Below are positions 1-8,080 of a stretch of 64,000 bases of DNA, in pieces. Source of the stretch: Gammaproteobacteria bacterium (GTDB taxonomy: Bacteria; Pseudomonadota; Gammaproteobacteria; SZUA-229). The notes under the pieces were generated by a model. That model saw only the letters and a list, made by a program, of their open reading frames with translations. It was not told where the DNA came from and ran no database searches. Location: positions 1 to 64,000 of the forward strand of contig JAOUKV010000001.1 in NCBI GenBank assembly GCA_029882355.1, written 5' to 3'. The position numbers were made by a program, and so were the translations under genes. Positions within the stretch are counted from its first letter, which is position 1. Each line of letters opens with the position of its first letter.

Positions 1-149
1 AATCTCGCAGCACGCACACTGGCGGCAGCGGTTTAGGACTCAGCATCGCACAACAGCTTGCTTCAGCCAATGGCTGCAAGGTGGAGTTGATACCGCGAGA
101 CAGTGGCGGAATCTGCGCCCGCATCACCATTGGACAAAAACAGGATTAA
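1..149 (+). CDS. Sensor histidine kinase, C-terminal fragment
   Basis: This is the last 48 codons of a gene that starts left of the window. Reading from base 3, the peptide contains a GGSGLGLSIA stretch, the G2 glycine-rich ATP-lid motif of HATPase_c domains in two-component sensor kinases, and ends 31 residues later at a TAA (147-149). The family is membrane or soluble histidine kinases that autophosphorylate and pass phosphate to a response regulator. Subfamily and signal cannot be judged from the fragment. It converges on the next gene with 29 bases between the stops. Confidence 0.75.
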   Translation, partial: SRSTHTGGSGLGLSIAQQLASANGCKVELIPRDSGGICARITIGQKQD

Positions 150-178
150 ATTGCAAACAAGGATCGTTTTCCCAGACT

Positions 179-697
179 TTATTTAGTGATCACCTTTTCT
201 TGTTTAGCATGCGCCGTTTTGAGATCAATATAATCTTCAAGTAACTTGCCTGTAATGGCTCCTTGCTGCCTTGCTACGAGCTCACCTTGCGGATTAATAA
301 TGAACGTAGTTGGTAGCAATGCAACCGAACCAAAAGGAGTAGTTTGTTCAAAAGGCACTTTAAACAATGGAAAGGTAATTTTCATTTTTTCGCCGAAAAG
401 CGCCAGTTTATCTTCTGGAAATTCCTCCTGATTAATGCCTAATACAACTGCATCTTGATTTTTATGCTTGTCATGAAAAACACTTAGCTCTGGCATTTCT
501 CTCAGGCAAGGAGCGCAGAAAACTCCCCAATAGTTCACCACAACCCACTTGCCACGATATTGTTTTGCCGTATGAGTACTGCCCTGCAAATCTTTTAATG
601 AAAAATCAATGATCTCGGTAGCGGAGACTGTTTGCACAAAGGCAACTGATAATATCAGTGGAATAAACATAGAAACAATGAAATTTTTAATCGACAT
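179..697 (-). CDS. TlpA-like periplasmic thiol-disulfide protein
   Basis: This 172-residue protein has an N-terminal signal peptide (about 1-26, hydrophobic core ending near VSA) followed by a thioredoxin fold of the AhpC-TSA/Redoxin class. The redox motif is C61-A-P-C64, preceded by the usual tryptophan, and the cis-proline lies in the LLPTTFI segment (P129). TlpA/ResA-like proteins act in the periplasm as thiol-disulfide reductases, often for cytochrome c or copper-site maturation. The target here is unknown because no cytochrome maturation genes adjoin it. It lies 66 bases downstream of the unknown membrane protein gene on the same strand and may share its transcript. Confidence 0.85.
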   Translation of the reverse strand: MSIKNFIVSMFIPLILSVAFVQTVSATEIIDFSLKDLQGSTHTAKQYRGKWVVVNYWGVFCAPCLREMPELSVFHDKHKNQDAVVLGINQEEFPEDKLALFGEKMKITFPLFKVPFEQTTPFGSVALLPTTFIINPQGELVARQQGAITGKLLEDYIDLKTAHAKQEKVITK

Positions 698-763
698 GGC
701 ACGCTCGTATCAACCTTAAGGGTTAATCATATTACTATCCCTCTCCTCAACCGAGAAACGGAA

Positions 764-1234
764 CTAGGGCATTGGGAACATTCTCATTGGCGAAGACATC
801 CTATTAACGTCATGCCCCATCGAACCGACGTTATTATTGAGATAGTGCATCTGCTGCGTCATAACATTAACATCGCGACTCATGGTGCCGACAGATTTCG
901 CCATTGCGGGCACAGAAGTCATTGAAGTATTCATCGACTGCATAGTAATAGAAATCTCGTCCATTCGATCAACCATTCTCACCATATCTTTACTCAATGA
1001 AGCAGTGAGGTACATAATCGCAAAACTAAGCAATGAAACAGTAATAGCGCCTACACGAATTATTTGCGAGGTTCTTCTTCCAATTCTTACTGTTAAGGCA
1101 TCACGCAGCTGCATTGATTCCAGAAAGTCGGCCATGGTTTTTTCAACTGAAGCCGCGAGTTCGTTTACATCAGCATATTCGACATTTTTAGTGACTTCAC
1201 TTTTTTTACTATCTTCATTTTTATTCACTGTCAT
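764..1234 (-). CDS. Unknown single-pass membrane protein with a methionine-rich coiled coil
   Basis: I do not recognise this 156-residue protein. Residues 1-58 are charged and probably cytoplasmic. Residues 59-78 form one membrane segment. Residues 79-156 are strikingly methionine-rich, with 15 Met in 78 residues, many spaced by seven: M84, M91, M98, M105, then M111, M118, M125, and M139, M146. This suggests a coiled coil with Met in core positions, ending in a Met/Pro tail (PMRMFPMP). It resembles the membrane-anchor and coiled-coil part of a chemoreceptor but has no signalling tip, so I do not call it one. No function is assigned. It probably precedes the TlpA-like gene in one unit. Confidence 0.7.
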   Translation of the reverse strand: MTVNKNEDSKKSEVTKNVEYADVNELAASVEKTMADFLESMQLRDALTVRIGRRTSQIIRVGAITVSLLSFAIMYLTASLSKDMVRMVDRMDEISITMQSMNTSMTSVPAMAKSVGTMSRDVNVMTQQMHYLNNNVGSMGHDVNRMSSPMRMFPMP

Positions 1235-1438
1235 TCTTCCTAAATAATAAAATTTTATATCAAGCTGTATTATGTTTCCCAGAGTTTAGAATATTGATCT
1301 TCAGGTACTCCATAGTTATTACCCCCCAAACAAAATCAGGGTAATTGTAGATGATATTCTAAATAAATTCTGTGACAGAATGCTTAATTATTCAGACAAT
1401 CTGCCTGAATTGATATTGCAGACACTATAAGTCGGTGC

Positions 1439-2056
1439 TTATGATTTTCTAATAAAACGAAAATAGGCAAACTTCTGTTCTTTGTTTGCAGGGGTAATAT
1501 GCAATTCGCTCCTTTCTTCAAGCAACTCAAAATCATCACCTAACTCAGCCTGCAATTTTTCAGCATTATATTGAACAATATCAAGACCACTGCACTGCGT
1601 TGGCCCGCCAATGGCGAAGGCCGCAATGATGACATGCCCGTTTGGCTCCAGCGCACGTTTTAATACATCCACATAGGCTCGCCTGTCAGATTCTTCTTTC
1701 AGAAAATGAAATACCGCACGGTCGTGCCAGACAGAAAACTGATGCGGTGAATTAAAGCAGGTGACATCATTATCGTACCATTCAATCTTATCCGCCCTGT
1801 CGCCCAGCCTATCTTTTGCGCAGGCCAATGCATTTGCCGAAATATCCAGCACGCCAAGATTGTCATAACCTTTATCACACAAATGGTCGACTAATAAAGA
1901 AGCACCGCCACCAACATCGATAATCGGTGCATTTAAAGAAACTTGAGTATTAGCGATAAGCTGTAACGATAAAACTGGTTCATTCACATACCAGCTGACT
2001 TCAAGTGGCGACTTGTCTTTATAAACGTTTTCCCAGTGCTCTTTTCTATCGGACAT
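1439..2056 (-). CDS. Class I SAM-dependent methyltransferase
   Basis: This 205-residue cytosolic protein has the Rossmann-like methyltransferase fold. Motif I is the IIDVGGGAS segment at about 45-53, the acidic end of strand 2 is LDIS at 70-73, and a HDRAVFHFL segment at 111-119 corresponds to motif IV. The length is normal for small-molecule methyltransferases of this class. The substrate cannot be predicted. The gene begins two bases after the stop of the upstream mscS-type gene, so the two are very likely co-transcribed, though no functional link is obvious. Confidence 0.85.
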   Translation of the reverse strand: MSDRKEHWENVYKDKSPLEVSWYVNEPVLSLQLIANTQVSLNAPIIDVGGGASLLVDHLCDKGYDNLGVLDISANALACAKDRLGDRADKIEWYDNDVTCFNSPHQFSVWHDRAVFHFLKEESDRRAYVDVLKRALEPNGHVIIAAFAIGGPTQCSGLDIVQYNAEKLQAELGDDFELLEERSELHITPANKEQKFAYFRFIRKS

Positions 2057-2058
2057 TT

Positions 2059-3165
2059 TTATTTTTCCTGCTGATTTGGTAGAGATTTTATATAGACATC
2101 CTGCTTGGCATACGGGATTTCAATATCAAGTTCCTGAAATTTTTTATAAATCGTAGTATTGAGCAAATCGATAACACGACCTCGTAGAACTGGATCAATA
2201 ATCCAGCACAACAACTCAAAATCAAGACTAGAAGCGCCGAACTGGCGGAAACGTATCCGGGGCTCTGGATCCTTACACACACTTTCCTCATTATTGGCGA
2301 CGGCCATCAGAATAGTTTTCACCTCATCAATATCAGTTCCGTATGCCACGCCAACTTTTATGCGTATTCTGTATTTTTTATGTGGACCACCAGACTCATT
2401 ACTGATTTTACTATTACCCATAATCGAATTTGGGATGGTCACTTCAACATCATCGCGTGTCAAAATACGGGTACTGCGAATACCTATATGGGTAACCTCA
2501 CCACGTTCACCACTATCCAGAACAATAAAGTCACCAATCTTGTAGGGCGCATCCGCCAGAATAAAAACACCAGAAAATAAATTTGCCAGGGTATCCTTTG
2601 AAGCAAAACCAATAGCGATACCAAGAATACCTGCAGATGCCAACCACGCCGTCATGTCTATATTCCAGACAAAAAAGACAAAATACAACGAAAGCGCAAC
2701 GATGATCATCATTGCCAAATTCTCAAATAATGGCAAAGTCTGGGCATGAATCAACGTGAATTTATTAACCTGTTGGCTACTTGCGCGTATCAGCAAGCGT
2801 GATATTCGTAGCGTCAACACAGTCCAGATGATAACAGCGACTGTCTCAAACAAAGGAATAACAACAAGCTCAATACTTTCAGTAAAAACCAGCTTTACCG
2901 CTATAGCAAATGAGATAATGAGAATACTATAAAAAACCGGTGGCCGAAGTAATCGAATAATTTGATCATCCAGCTGACTTTGTGATTTGTTAGCAAGTCT
3001 GTGCAGGATGATACCCAGAAAGAGATTGATCAGCTTACCGATAACATATGCACTGACAAGAATACCCGCTGCCTGCAGATAAACATTCTCGCCAAATAAA
3101 GTCAGATAGGGCTTGATTTGATCGAAATTAGATTGAGTTGACACTATGGACTCCGCTGGATGCAA
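2059..3165 (-). CDS. MscS-family mechanosensitive ion channel
   Basis: This 368-residue inner-membrane protein has about five hydrophobic segments and then the characteristic MscS core. The Gly/Ala-rich pore helix lies at about 171-200 (ASAGILGIAIGFASKD) and is followed by the beta domain with the conserved IPNS segment near 224. The C-terminal alpha/beta domain runs to about 355. Such channels open under membrane tension and release solutes on hypo-osmotic shock. It is somewhat longer at the N terminus than E. coli MscS, closer to YnaI/YbdG-type homologues. It is followed two bases later by the methyltransferase gene. Confidence 0.92.
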   Translation of the reverse strand: MHPAESIVSTQSNFDQIKPYLTLFGENVYLQAAGILVSAYVIGKLINLFLGIILHRLANKSQSQLDDQIIRLLRPPVFYSILIISFAIAVKLVFTESIELVVIPLFETVAVIIWTVLTLRISRLLIRASSQQVNKFTLIHAQTLPLFENLAMMIIVALSLYFVFFVWNIDMTAWLASAGILGIAIGFASKDTLANLFSGVFILADAPYKIGDFIVLDSGERGEVTHIGIRSTRILTRDDVEVTIPNSIMGNSKISNESGGPHKKYRIRIKVGVAYGTDIDEVKTILMAVANNEESVCKDPEPRIRFRQFGASSLDFELLCWIIDPVLRGRVIDLLNTTIYKKFQELDIEIPYAKQDVYIKSLPNQQEK

Positions 3166-3225
3166 TACAACAATATTAACTCATTAATCGTGTGACGTGG
3201 ACACGTGTGAACCTCGTCCGGAATC

Positions 3226-3876
3226 TTATTCAAGCAAAGGCATAAAAAATCCAGCAGCAAATTCTACCGCTTGGTCCAATGTAAAAATCTGCCGATGTTC
3301 CGTGTCTTGATTAAACCAGTTATTGGCAAGCAATTCACCTTTGAGAAAAATCATTTCAGTACACAGACTATCTGCACAACAACTATTAGCAGAGGCCGCA
3401 TTCCAGTTGATGGCAAAATAAACATCCTGTACATCGGATGCATTTAGAATGTTTAAACCTTTTTGCCGGATTAAAACAGGTTCACCCGTCACATGACAGG
3501 CAGAATTGATTTCAAGTTCAACACCATACATGGGACTGATGGCCAGCGAGTCGAGTGCGCACATACTATGGACAAGATGACCGTTGACGCTGATCCTATG
3601 TCCACGTTTTTCCATGGTGAAAGGATAAGCACCGACTGGTTCGCCCTCACCATCAAAAACAACCATGTCATTTTGCTGCAGTATTTTTATTGCCTCGTCG
3701 ATATTATCCACGCGTTGGGCTATTTCGTTTTTATTCAGACTTCGACCAATATCAATATAGGAATAAAGAATATCGCGATGTAATGCCTGCATCTCTGTAG
3801 ACATACTTTTCTGATTAGCCTTGAGGGGTAATATTTTATTTAGACGATCAATGGCCGCTTGTGTTTTTTCACTCAT
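3226..3876 (-). CDS. MerB-family (alkylmercury lyase-like) protein
   Basis: The 216-residue product matches the two-part organomercurial lyase layout. An N-terminal helical region (about 1-75) resembles the MerB winged-helix part. The C-terminal domain has the motif MCALDSL with C106 and D109, and the second motif NSCCADSLC with C166/C167 followed by a hydrophobic strand. These correspond to the Cys-Asp-Cys catalytic set of MerB (C96, D99, C159 in the plasmid enzyme), which cleaves carbon-mercury bonds. Extra cysteines C127 and C172 are present. No merR, merT, merP or merA is nearby. The gene starts six bases after orn on the same strand. Family membership is fairly safe, but activity on organomercurials is inferred only; some homologues may have other roles. 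Confidence 0.8.
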   Translation of the reverse strand: MSEKTQAAIDRLNKILPLKANQKSMSTEMQALHRDILYSYIDIGRSLNKNEIAQRVDNIDEAIKILQQNDMVVFDGEGEPVGAYPFTMEKRGHRISVNGHLVHSMCALDSLAISPMYGVELEINSACHVTGEPVLIRQKGLNILNASDVQDVYFAINWNAASANSCCADSLCTEMIFLKGELLANNWFNQDTEHRQIFTLDQAVEFAAGFFMPLLE

Positions 3877-3882
3877 AAACTA

Positions 3883-4431
3883 TCAAATCGACAACATAGT
3901 CTTCCGATAATGTTTCAACTCTGCTATCGAATCAATGATGTCATCCATTGCCAGATGACTGCCTTTTTTACTGAACCCTTCAAGGGTATGCGGCGCCCAG
4001 CGAACGGCAAGTTCTTTTAGTGAGCTAACATCGAGGTTGCGATAGTGAAAATATTCTTCCAGCTCTGGCATCCATCTAGCGAGGAAGCGACGATCCTGAC
4101 AGATGCTGTTGCCGCACATGGGAGATTTTCCGGCGGGAATATATTTTTTCAAAAAAGAGATGGTGATAGCTTCGGCGGTTTCTTCGGAAATGGAGCTGTT
4201 AAGCACACGATCAGTCAGACCTGTTTTACCGTGCTGATGGGTACACCATTCGTCCATGCCACCCATCATTTCATCACTCTGATGGATAACTACAGAGGGG
4301 CCTTTGTCGATGATATTCAAATTCTTATCGGTAACGATGGTGGCAATTTCTATAATTCTGTCTGATAGTGGGTCAAGACCTGTCATTTCCAGGTCGATCC
4401 AGATCAGGTTTTCATCGTTAAGTTGTGCCAT
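3883..4431 (-). CDS. orn: Oligoribonuclease
   Basis: Orn is a 3'-to-5' exoribonuclease that finishes RNA decay by degrading two- to five-nucleotide fragments, including pGpG from cyclic-di-GMP turnover. The 182-residue product has the normal length and the DEDDh catalytic set: D13 and E15 in [12 protein letters not shown]113 in the CQDRRFL segment, and the H159 to D163/D164 pair near the C terminus. It is divergent from the M48 protease gene and is followed after six bases by the MerB-like gene. The adjacency with rsgA (three genes away) is common in Gammaproteobacteria. Confidence 0.97.
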   Translation of the reverse strand: MAQLNDENLIWIDLEMTGLDPLSDRIIEIATIVTDKNLNIIDKGPSVVIHQSDEMMGGMDEWCTHQHGKTGLTDRVLNSSISEETAEAITISFLKKYIPAGKSPMCGNSICQDRRFLARWMPELEEYFHYRNLDVSSLKELAVRWAPHTLEGFSKKGSHLAMDDIIDSIAELKHYRKTMLSI

Positions 4432-4536
4432 ATCGGGTTTTCCTTGTTGTTTATTTAGCTTAATTGTTATCTAGCCAATTGGCCTTATAGAATGGATAAT
4501 ACAGCATCATTTGTTATTCTCAAATAAAGGAAATTC

Positions 4537-5778
4537 ATGTTTACGTTTACCCAGTTATTTTTACTGATGTTTGTTTTATCGATTGGCCTGAGATTATGGC
4601 TATCATCCCGCCAGATAAGGCATATTCACCAGCACCGTGACGCTGTACCTGAATCTTTTGCAGATAAGATCACACTGGAAGAACACCAGAAAGCAGCGGA
4701 TTACACCACGACAAAAACTCGTTTTGGTCGTTTACCGCTATTTTATGATGCAGCACTACTATTGATCTGGACACTGGGTGGCGGCCTTGAATGGCTGGAT
4801 CAGTCCATCATTGCGATGGAATTCAGCCCAATTATGACCGGCATTACGGTAATGCTGGCCTTCATGTTGATTTCGTCAGCACTTGATTTACCCTTCTCTA
4901 TCTACACGACCTTTGTTATCGAAGAAAAATTTGGCTTCAATAAAACTACGGTTAAAACTTTTGTCATTGATATGTTCAAAGGCTCGGCACTCGGCCTCGC
5001 TATCGGCGTACCTTTGTTATTTGCCATTCTCTGGTTGATGCAGCAGATGGGCGATCTCTGGTGGCTTTATACCTGGGTACTGCTATCCGGTTTCAGTATA
5101 TTGATGATGTGGATTTATCCCACCTGGATTGCACCTATCTTCAACAAATTTGAACCGCTGGAAGAAGGTGACACACTGAATCGTATCAAGGGTCTGCTGG
5201 AGCGCTGCGGATTTAGCAGTGACGGCGTATTTGTCATTGATGGCTCGAAACGCTCATCTCACGGCAACGCTTATTTCTCAGGTTTTGGCCGAAACAAACG
5301 CATCGTGTTTTATGACACACTGTTAAAAATGCTCAGCGACGATGAGCTGGAAGCAGTGCTCGCGCACGAGCTAGGACACTTCAGAAAAAAGCATATCATC
5401 AAAAGCATCCTTATTTCGTTTGCTACCACTTTGGCAGGGCTGGCCATTCTCGCCTGGCTAATGAAAAATGAATGGTTTTATAGCGGACTCGGGGTCAGCA
5501 CACAATCAACCTATATGGCACTGTTGCTATTCACCATGGTTTCTCCGGTCTTTACTTTTGCGCTCAGCCCCATAATGAGCCTGTTCTCACGCAAAAACGA
5601 ATTTGAAGCCGATGCTTTTGCCGCTGAACAAACCGATGCACAGCACCTGATTAAAGCCTTGGTGGGTTTATACCGTGAAAATGCCAGCACATTAACGCCT
5701 GATCCTATGTATTCAGCTTTCTATGACTCACACCCACCTGCACCTGTTAGAATTGCGCACTTAAATGCACAGGCTTGA
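4537..5778 (+). CDS. M48 family (Ste24/CAAX-type) membrane metallopeptidase
   Basis: This 413-residue integral membrane protease has an N-terminal hydrophobic half with several membrane segments, the zinc motif H277-E-L-G-H281, and the downstream glutamate ligand in NEFEADAFAA near residue 354. The layout is that of Ste24/CAAX prenyl protease 1-like proteins, which in bacteria are thought to serve membrane-protein quality control rather than prenyl-protein processing. A purine-rich stretch (AAAGGAAA) lies just before the ATG. It is divergent from orn and followed by a small cytochrome and rsgA on the same strand. Confidence 0.92.
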   Translation: MFTFTQLFLLMFVLSIGLRLWLSSRQIRHIHQHRDAVPESFADKITLEEHQKAADYTTTKTRFGRLPLFYDAALLLIWTLGGGLEWLDQSIIAMEFSPIMTGITVMLAFMLISSALDLPFSIYTTFVIEEKFGFNKTTVKTFVIDMFKGSALGLAIGVPLLFAILWLMQQMGDLWWLYTWVLLSGFSILMMWIYPTWIAPIFNKFEPLEEGDTLNRIKGLLERCGFSSDGVFVIDGSKRSSHGNAYFSGFGRNKRIVFYDTLLKMLSDDELEAVLAHELGHFRKKHIIKSILISFATTLAGLAILAWLMKNEWFYSGLGVSTQSTYMALLLFTMVSPVFTFALSPIMSLFSRKNEFEADAFAAEQTDAQHLIKALVGLYRENASTLTPDPMYSAFYDSHPPAPVRIAHLNAQA

Positions 5779-5800
5779 ACGCACACGCTCGAGGAACATA

Positions 5801-6097
5801 ATGATGAAAAAACTATTTTTAACAATTATTACATCAATATCACTGATGATATTTTCTTCTTTTGCACAGGCTGAAAAAAATGCCGAGCTTTACGAGCACG
5901 GTGAAGAAGCACACGAAGCACATTGCAACAAGTGTCACACCAACAGCGTCTATACCAGAGAAAATCGTTTTGTTAAATCCATGGAAGCGCTTAGCAAACA
6001 GGTCAAACGTTGCAGCGAAGGTAATAAGATCGCCTGGTTTGATGAAGATGCCGAGGCAGTGGCACATTTTCTCAACGAAAAATACTATAAGTTTTAA
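5801..6097 (+). CDS. Small periplasmic c-type cytochrome, single heme
   Basis: The start at 5801 is chosen because GAGGA lies at 5791-5795 and the N terminus then reads as a clean signal peptide (MMKKLFLTIITS... to about AQA). The mature part of about 75 residues contains one heme-binding CNKCH motif (CxxCH). A possible distal ligand cannot be assigned with certainty. The protein lacks other recognisable domains. Monoheme cytochromes like this carry electrons in the periplasm; the partner is unknown. It sits between the M48 protease and rsgA with 22 and 11 base gaps, so it is probably in one operon with them. Confidence 0.85.
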   Translation: MMKKLFLTIITSISLMIFSSFAQAEKNAELYEHGEEAHEAHCNKCHTNSVYTRENRFVKSMEALSKQVKRCSEGNKIAWFDEDAEAVAHFLNEKYYKF

Positions 6098-6108
6098 GCT
6101 AAAAAACT

Positions 6109-7104
6109 ATGGCAAAACGTCGTCTCACTGATCAACAAAAACGCCGCATTGCCTCGAATAAAAACAGCCTAAGTAAACTTCAAGACTCTACCGATACCTC
6201 TACCGACAATCGTATTTTCAATGGCCTGGTAGTTAGTCACCATGGTCGTAAATTGGTTGTCGAAACTGAAGACAGTCAACAATACGACTGCAAGCTAAGG
6301 CAAAATCTTGGTGATATTGCCTGTGGTGATAGCGTCGTAATTCAGGTTGATAAGAAAGACCATGGCGTTGTCCTTGCGGTTAACGAAAGAAGCAACCTGC
6401 TAGAGAAAACAGGCTTTGCCGGCCAGGCTAAAGCGGTAGCCGCTAATATTGGCCAGGTGGTCGTGGTCTGTTCCGTTGAACCTGAACCGAATGATTATTT
6501 GATCGATCGTTATCTCACCGCCGCTGAAAATCTTCCCGCTGAAGCCTTAATCGTTATCAATAAAATTGATTTACTCAATGACGATAACAAAGCAGTGATC
6601 GAAACCATCAAACAAACCTACAGAAAGATTGGTTATCGCTTAATTGAAACCAGCATTAAAAAAGATACGGGACTCAGCGAACTCAAAGCAGCACTAAAAA
6701 ACACCACCAGCATTTTGGTCGGCTTGTCTGGCGTGGGTAAGTCATCGCTAGTAAAAATGTTATTACCGGATATTGAAATCCGCATCGGTGAAATATCAAC
6801 GGTTTCCAAAGAAGGCAAGCACACCACCACAGTGTCATCGCTTTACCACCTACCTGATGGCGGTTCTTTAATTGACTCACCTGGTGTGCGCGATTTCACG
6901 CCCTGTCATCGGGATAAAGAAGATGTGGTTAACGGCTTTATCGAACTCAGACCTTACCGGGGGTATTGCAAGTTTAGTAACTGCACGCATACCAGCGAAC
7001 CCGGTTGCGCCATCACCGAAGCATTACAAAAGGGTGAACTTTCCCTGCAACGGGTTAATAGTTTTAAGAAAATGTTAGATGATTTAGAAAATCCGGTACG
7101 ATAA
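6109..7104 (+). CDS. rsgA: Ribosome small subunit-dependent GTPase A
   Basis: RsgA is a late 30S ribosome-assembly GTPase that checks the decoding site and releases RbfA. The 331-residue product shows the circularly permuted GTPase order: an OB-fold at about 35-95, G4 NKID at 151-154, the P-loop GLSGVGKSSL at 205-214, and G3 DSPG at 256-259. A C-terminal zinc knuckle has C287, C292, H294 and C300. Its stop codon directly abuts the stop codon of tadA on the other strand with no bases between. Confidence 0.97.
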   Translation: MAKRRLTDQQKRRIASNKNSLSKLQDSTDTSTDNRIFNGLVVSHHGRKLVVETEDSQQYDCKLRQNLGDIACGDSVVIQVDKKDHGVVLAVNERSNLLEKTGFAGQAKAVAANIGQVVVVCSVEPEPNDYLIDRYLTAAENLPAEALIVINKIDLLNDDNKAVIETIKQTYRKIGYRLIETSIKKDTGLSELKAALKNTTSILVGLSGVGKSSLVKMLLPDIEIRIGEISTVSKEGKHTTTVSSLYHLPDGGSLIDSPGVRDFTPCHRDKEDVVNGFIELRPYRGYCKFSNCTHTSEPGCAITEALQKGELSLQRVNSFKKMLDDLENPVR

Positions 7105-7554
7105 TCAAGCTCGTCGCTTCTTAAAAAAAGTCTGGATCATCTCACGACTTTCATCCGCTAATAACCCCGATTCATATTCAAAAACATGGTTATGCTCGTT
7201 AGCTTCGAGCAAATTGAAAGCACCACCCAGAGCACCCGTTCGCGGTTCGCTGGCGGCAAACACCACCCGTTTTACGCGCGCATGAATTAAAGCACCGACA
7301 CACATTGAGCATGGCTCAAGCGTGACAAATAGATCCGCGTCTGTAATCCGGTAATTTTTTAGAATTTCACCCGCAGAGCGTAAAACCATAATCTCGGCAT
7401 GCGCAGTGGCATCATTGGAAAGGATTGGCTGGTTCCAGCCTTCGGCAATAATGGCATTATCTTTAACGATGACAGCACCAACGGGCACTTCACCCAGTGA
7501 CTCTGCTTTTTCAGCCAATTTCAATGCATGTCGCATCCAGTATTCGTCGTTCAT
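7105..7554 (-). CDS. tadA: tRNA-specific adenosine deaminase
   Basis: TadA converts A34 to inosine in tRNA-Arg(ACG), allowing one tRNA to read three codons. The 149-residue product carries the cytidine/deoxycytidylate deaminase zinc site with H52-A-E54 (the proton shuttle is E54) and P81-C82-S-M-C85. The length fits bacterial TadA. It converges on rsgA with abutting stop codons, so the two mRNAs must terminate inside each other's coding sequence. Confidence 0.96.
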   Translation of the reverse strand: MNDEYWMRHALKLAEKAESLGEVPVGAVIVKDNAIIAEGWNQPILSNDATAHAEIMVLRSAGEILKNYRITDADLFVTLEPCSMCVGALIHARVKRVVFAASEPRTGALGGAFNLLEANEHNHVFEYESGLLADESREMIQTFFKKRRA

Positions 7555-7672
7555 CGCACTTCATTTACCACAAAATAAGTATTCATATAAAACCACATAA
7601 TAAGAGTAAAGTTCAAAATAATTGATTTCTTCACTCCTCCTATTTAACCTTTGTATTTAAATGGAATTAATT

Positions 7673-8050
7673 ATGACTAAAAAAACCATTCTATTTGTTG
7701 ATGATGATTCAATATCACGACATTTAATTAAAGGCTTTCTTAGAGATGAAGAAAACTATATCGTCAAAACTGTCGCAAGTGCTCAGGAATGTCTTAACTT
7801 CATCGAAAATAATAATGTTGATCTAATCATCAGCGATGTTGAGATGGACGATCTTGACGGCATTGAAATGAGCAAAATTCTTTTATCAAAAGATAAAACT
7901 TGTAACATCCCTGTCATTTTATCTTCAATAAGGGACCAATTAGACGTGGTAAGAAAAAGCCGCGACTATGACAATGTTAGAAAAGTTACTCAAAAACCTT
8001 ATGACAGAAATATTCTTTTATCCGACATTAAAGCATTTTGTAATCCATAA
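7673..8050 (+). CDS. Stand-alone response-regulator receiver domain protein
   Basis: The product is a single receiver domain with no output domain (125 residues from the chosen start). The acidic pocket is D10/D11, the phosphoacceptor is D55 (IISDVEM), the switch serine is in the LSS segment near 84, and the conserved lysine is K108 in TQKPY. The start at 7673 is preferred to an in-frame ATG at 7661 because a GGA lies seven bases upstream and the receiver fold begins at once. CheY-like single-domain regulators act by protein contact or in phosphorelays. No kinase gene is adjacent, so the partner is unknown. Confidence 0.88.
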   Translation: MTKKTILFVDDDSISRHLIKGFLRDEENYIVKTVASAQECLNFIENNNVDLIISDVEMDDLDGIEMSKILLSKDKTCNIPVILSSIRDQLDVVRKSRDYDNVRKVTQKPYDRNILLSDIKAFCNP

Positions 8051-8073
8051 GCACACATCATCAGAGGTGTGCT
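8050..8073. other. Hairpin between convergent genes
   Basis: A 7-bp perfect stem (AGCACAC at 8050-8056 with GTGTGCT at 8067-8073) and a 10-base loop lies between the receiver gene and the end of guaA. There is no clear T-run on either side. It may help end transcription of the convergent genes, but that is a guess. Confidence 0.4.
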
Positions 8074-8080
8074 GGCTAAA

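Noticed and set aside
764-1234. Methyl-accepting chemotaxis protein
   Set aside because: It has a membrane helix and coiled coil but lacks the conserved signalling hairpin and is far too short.
3226-3876. A mercury-resistance operon
   Set aside because: Only a MerB-like gene is present; no merR, merT, merP or merA homologue is nearby.
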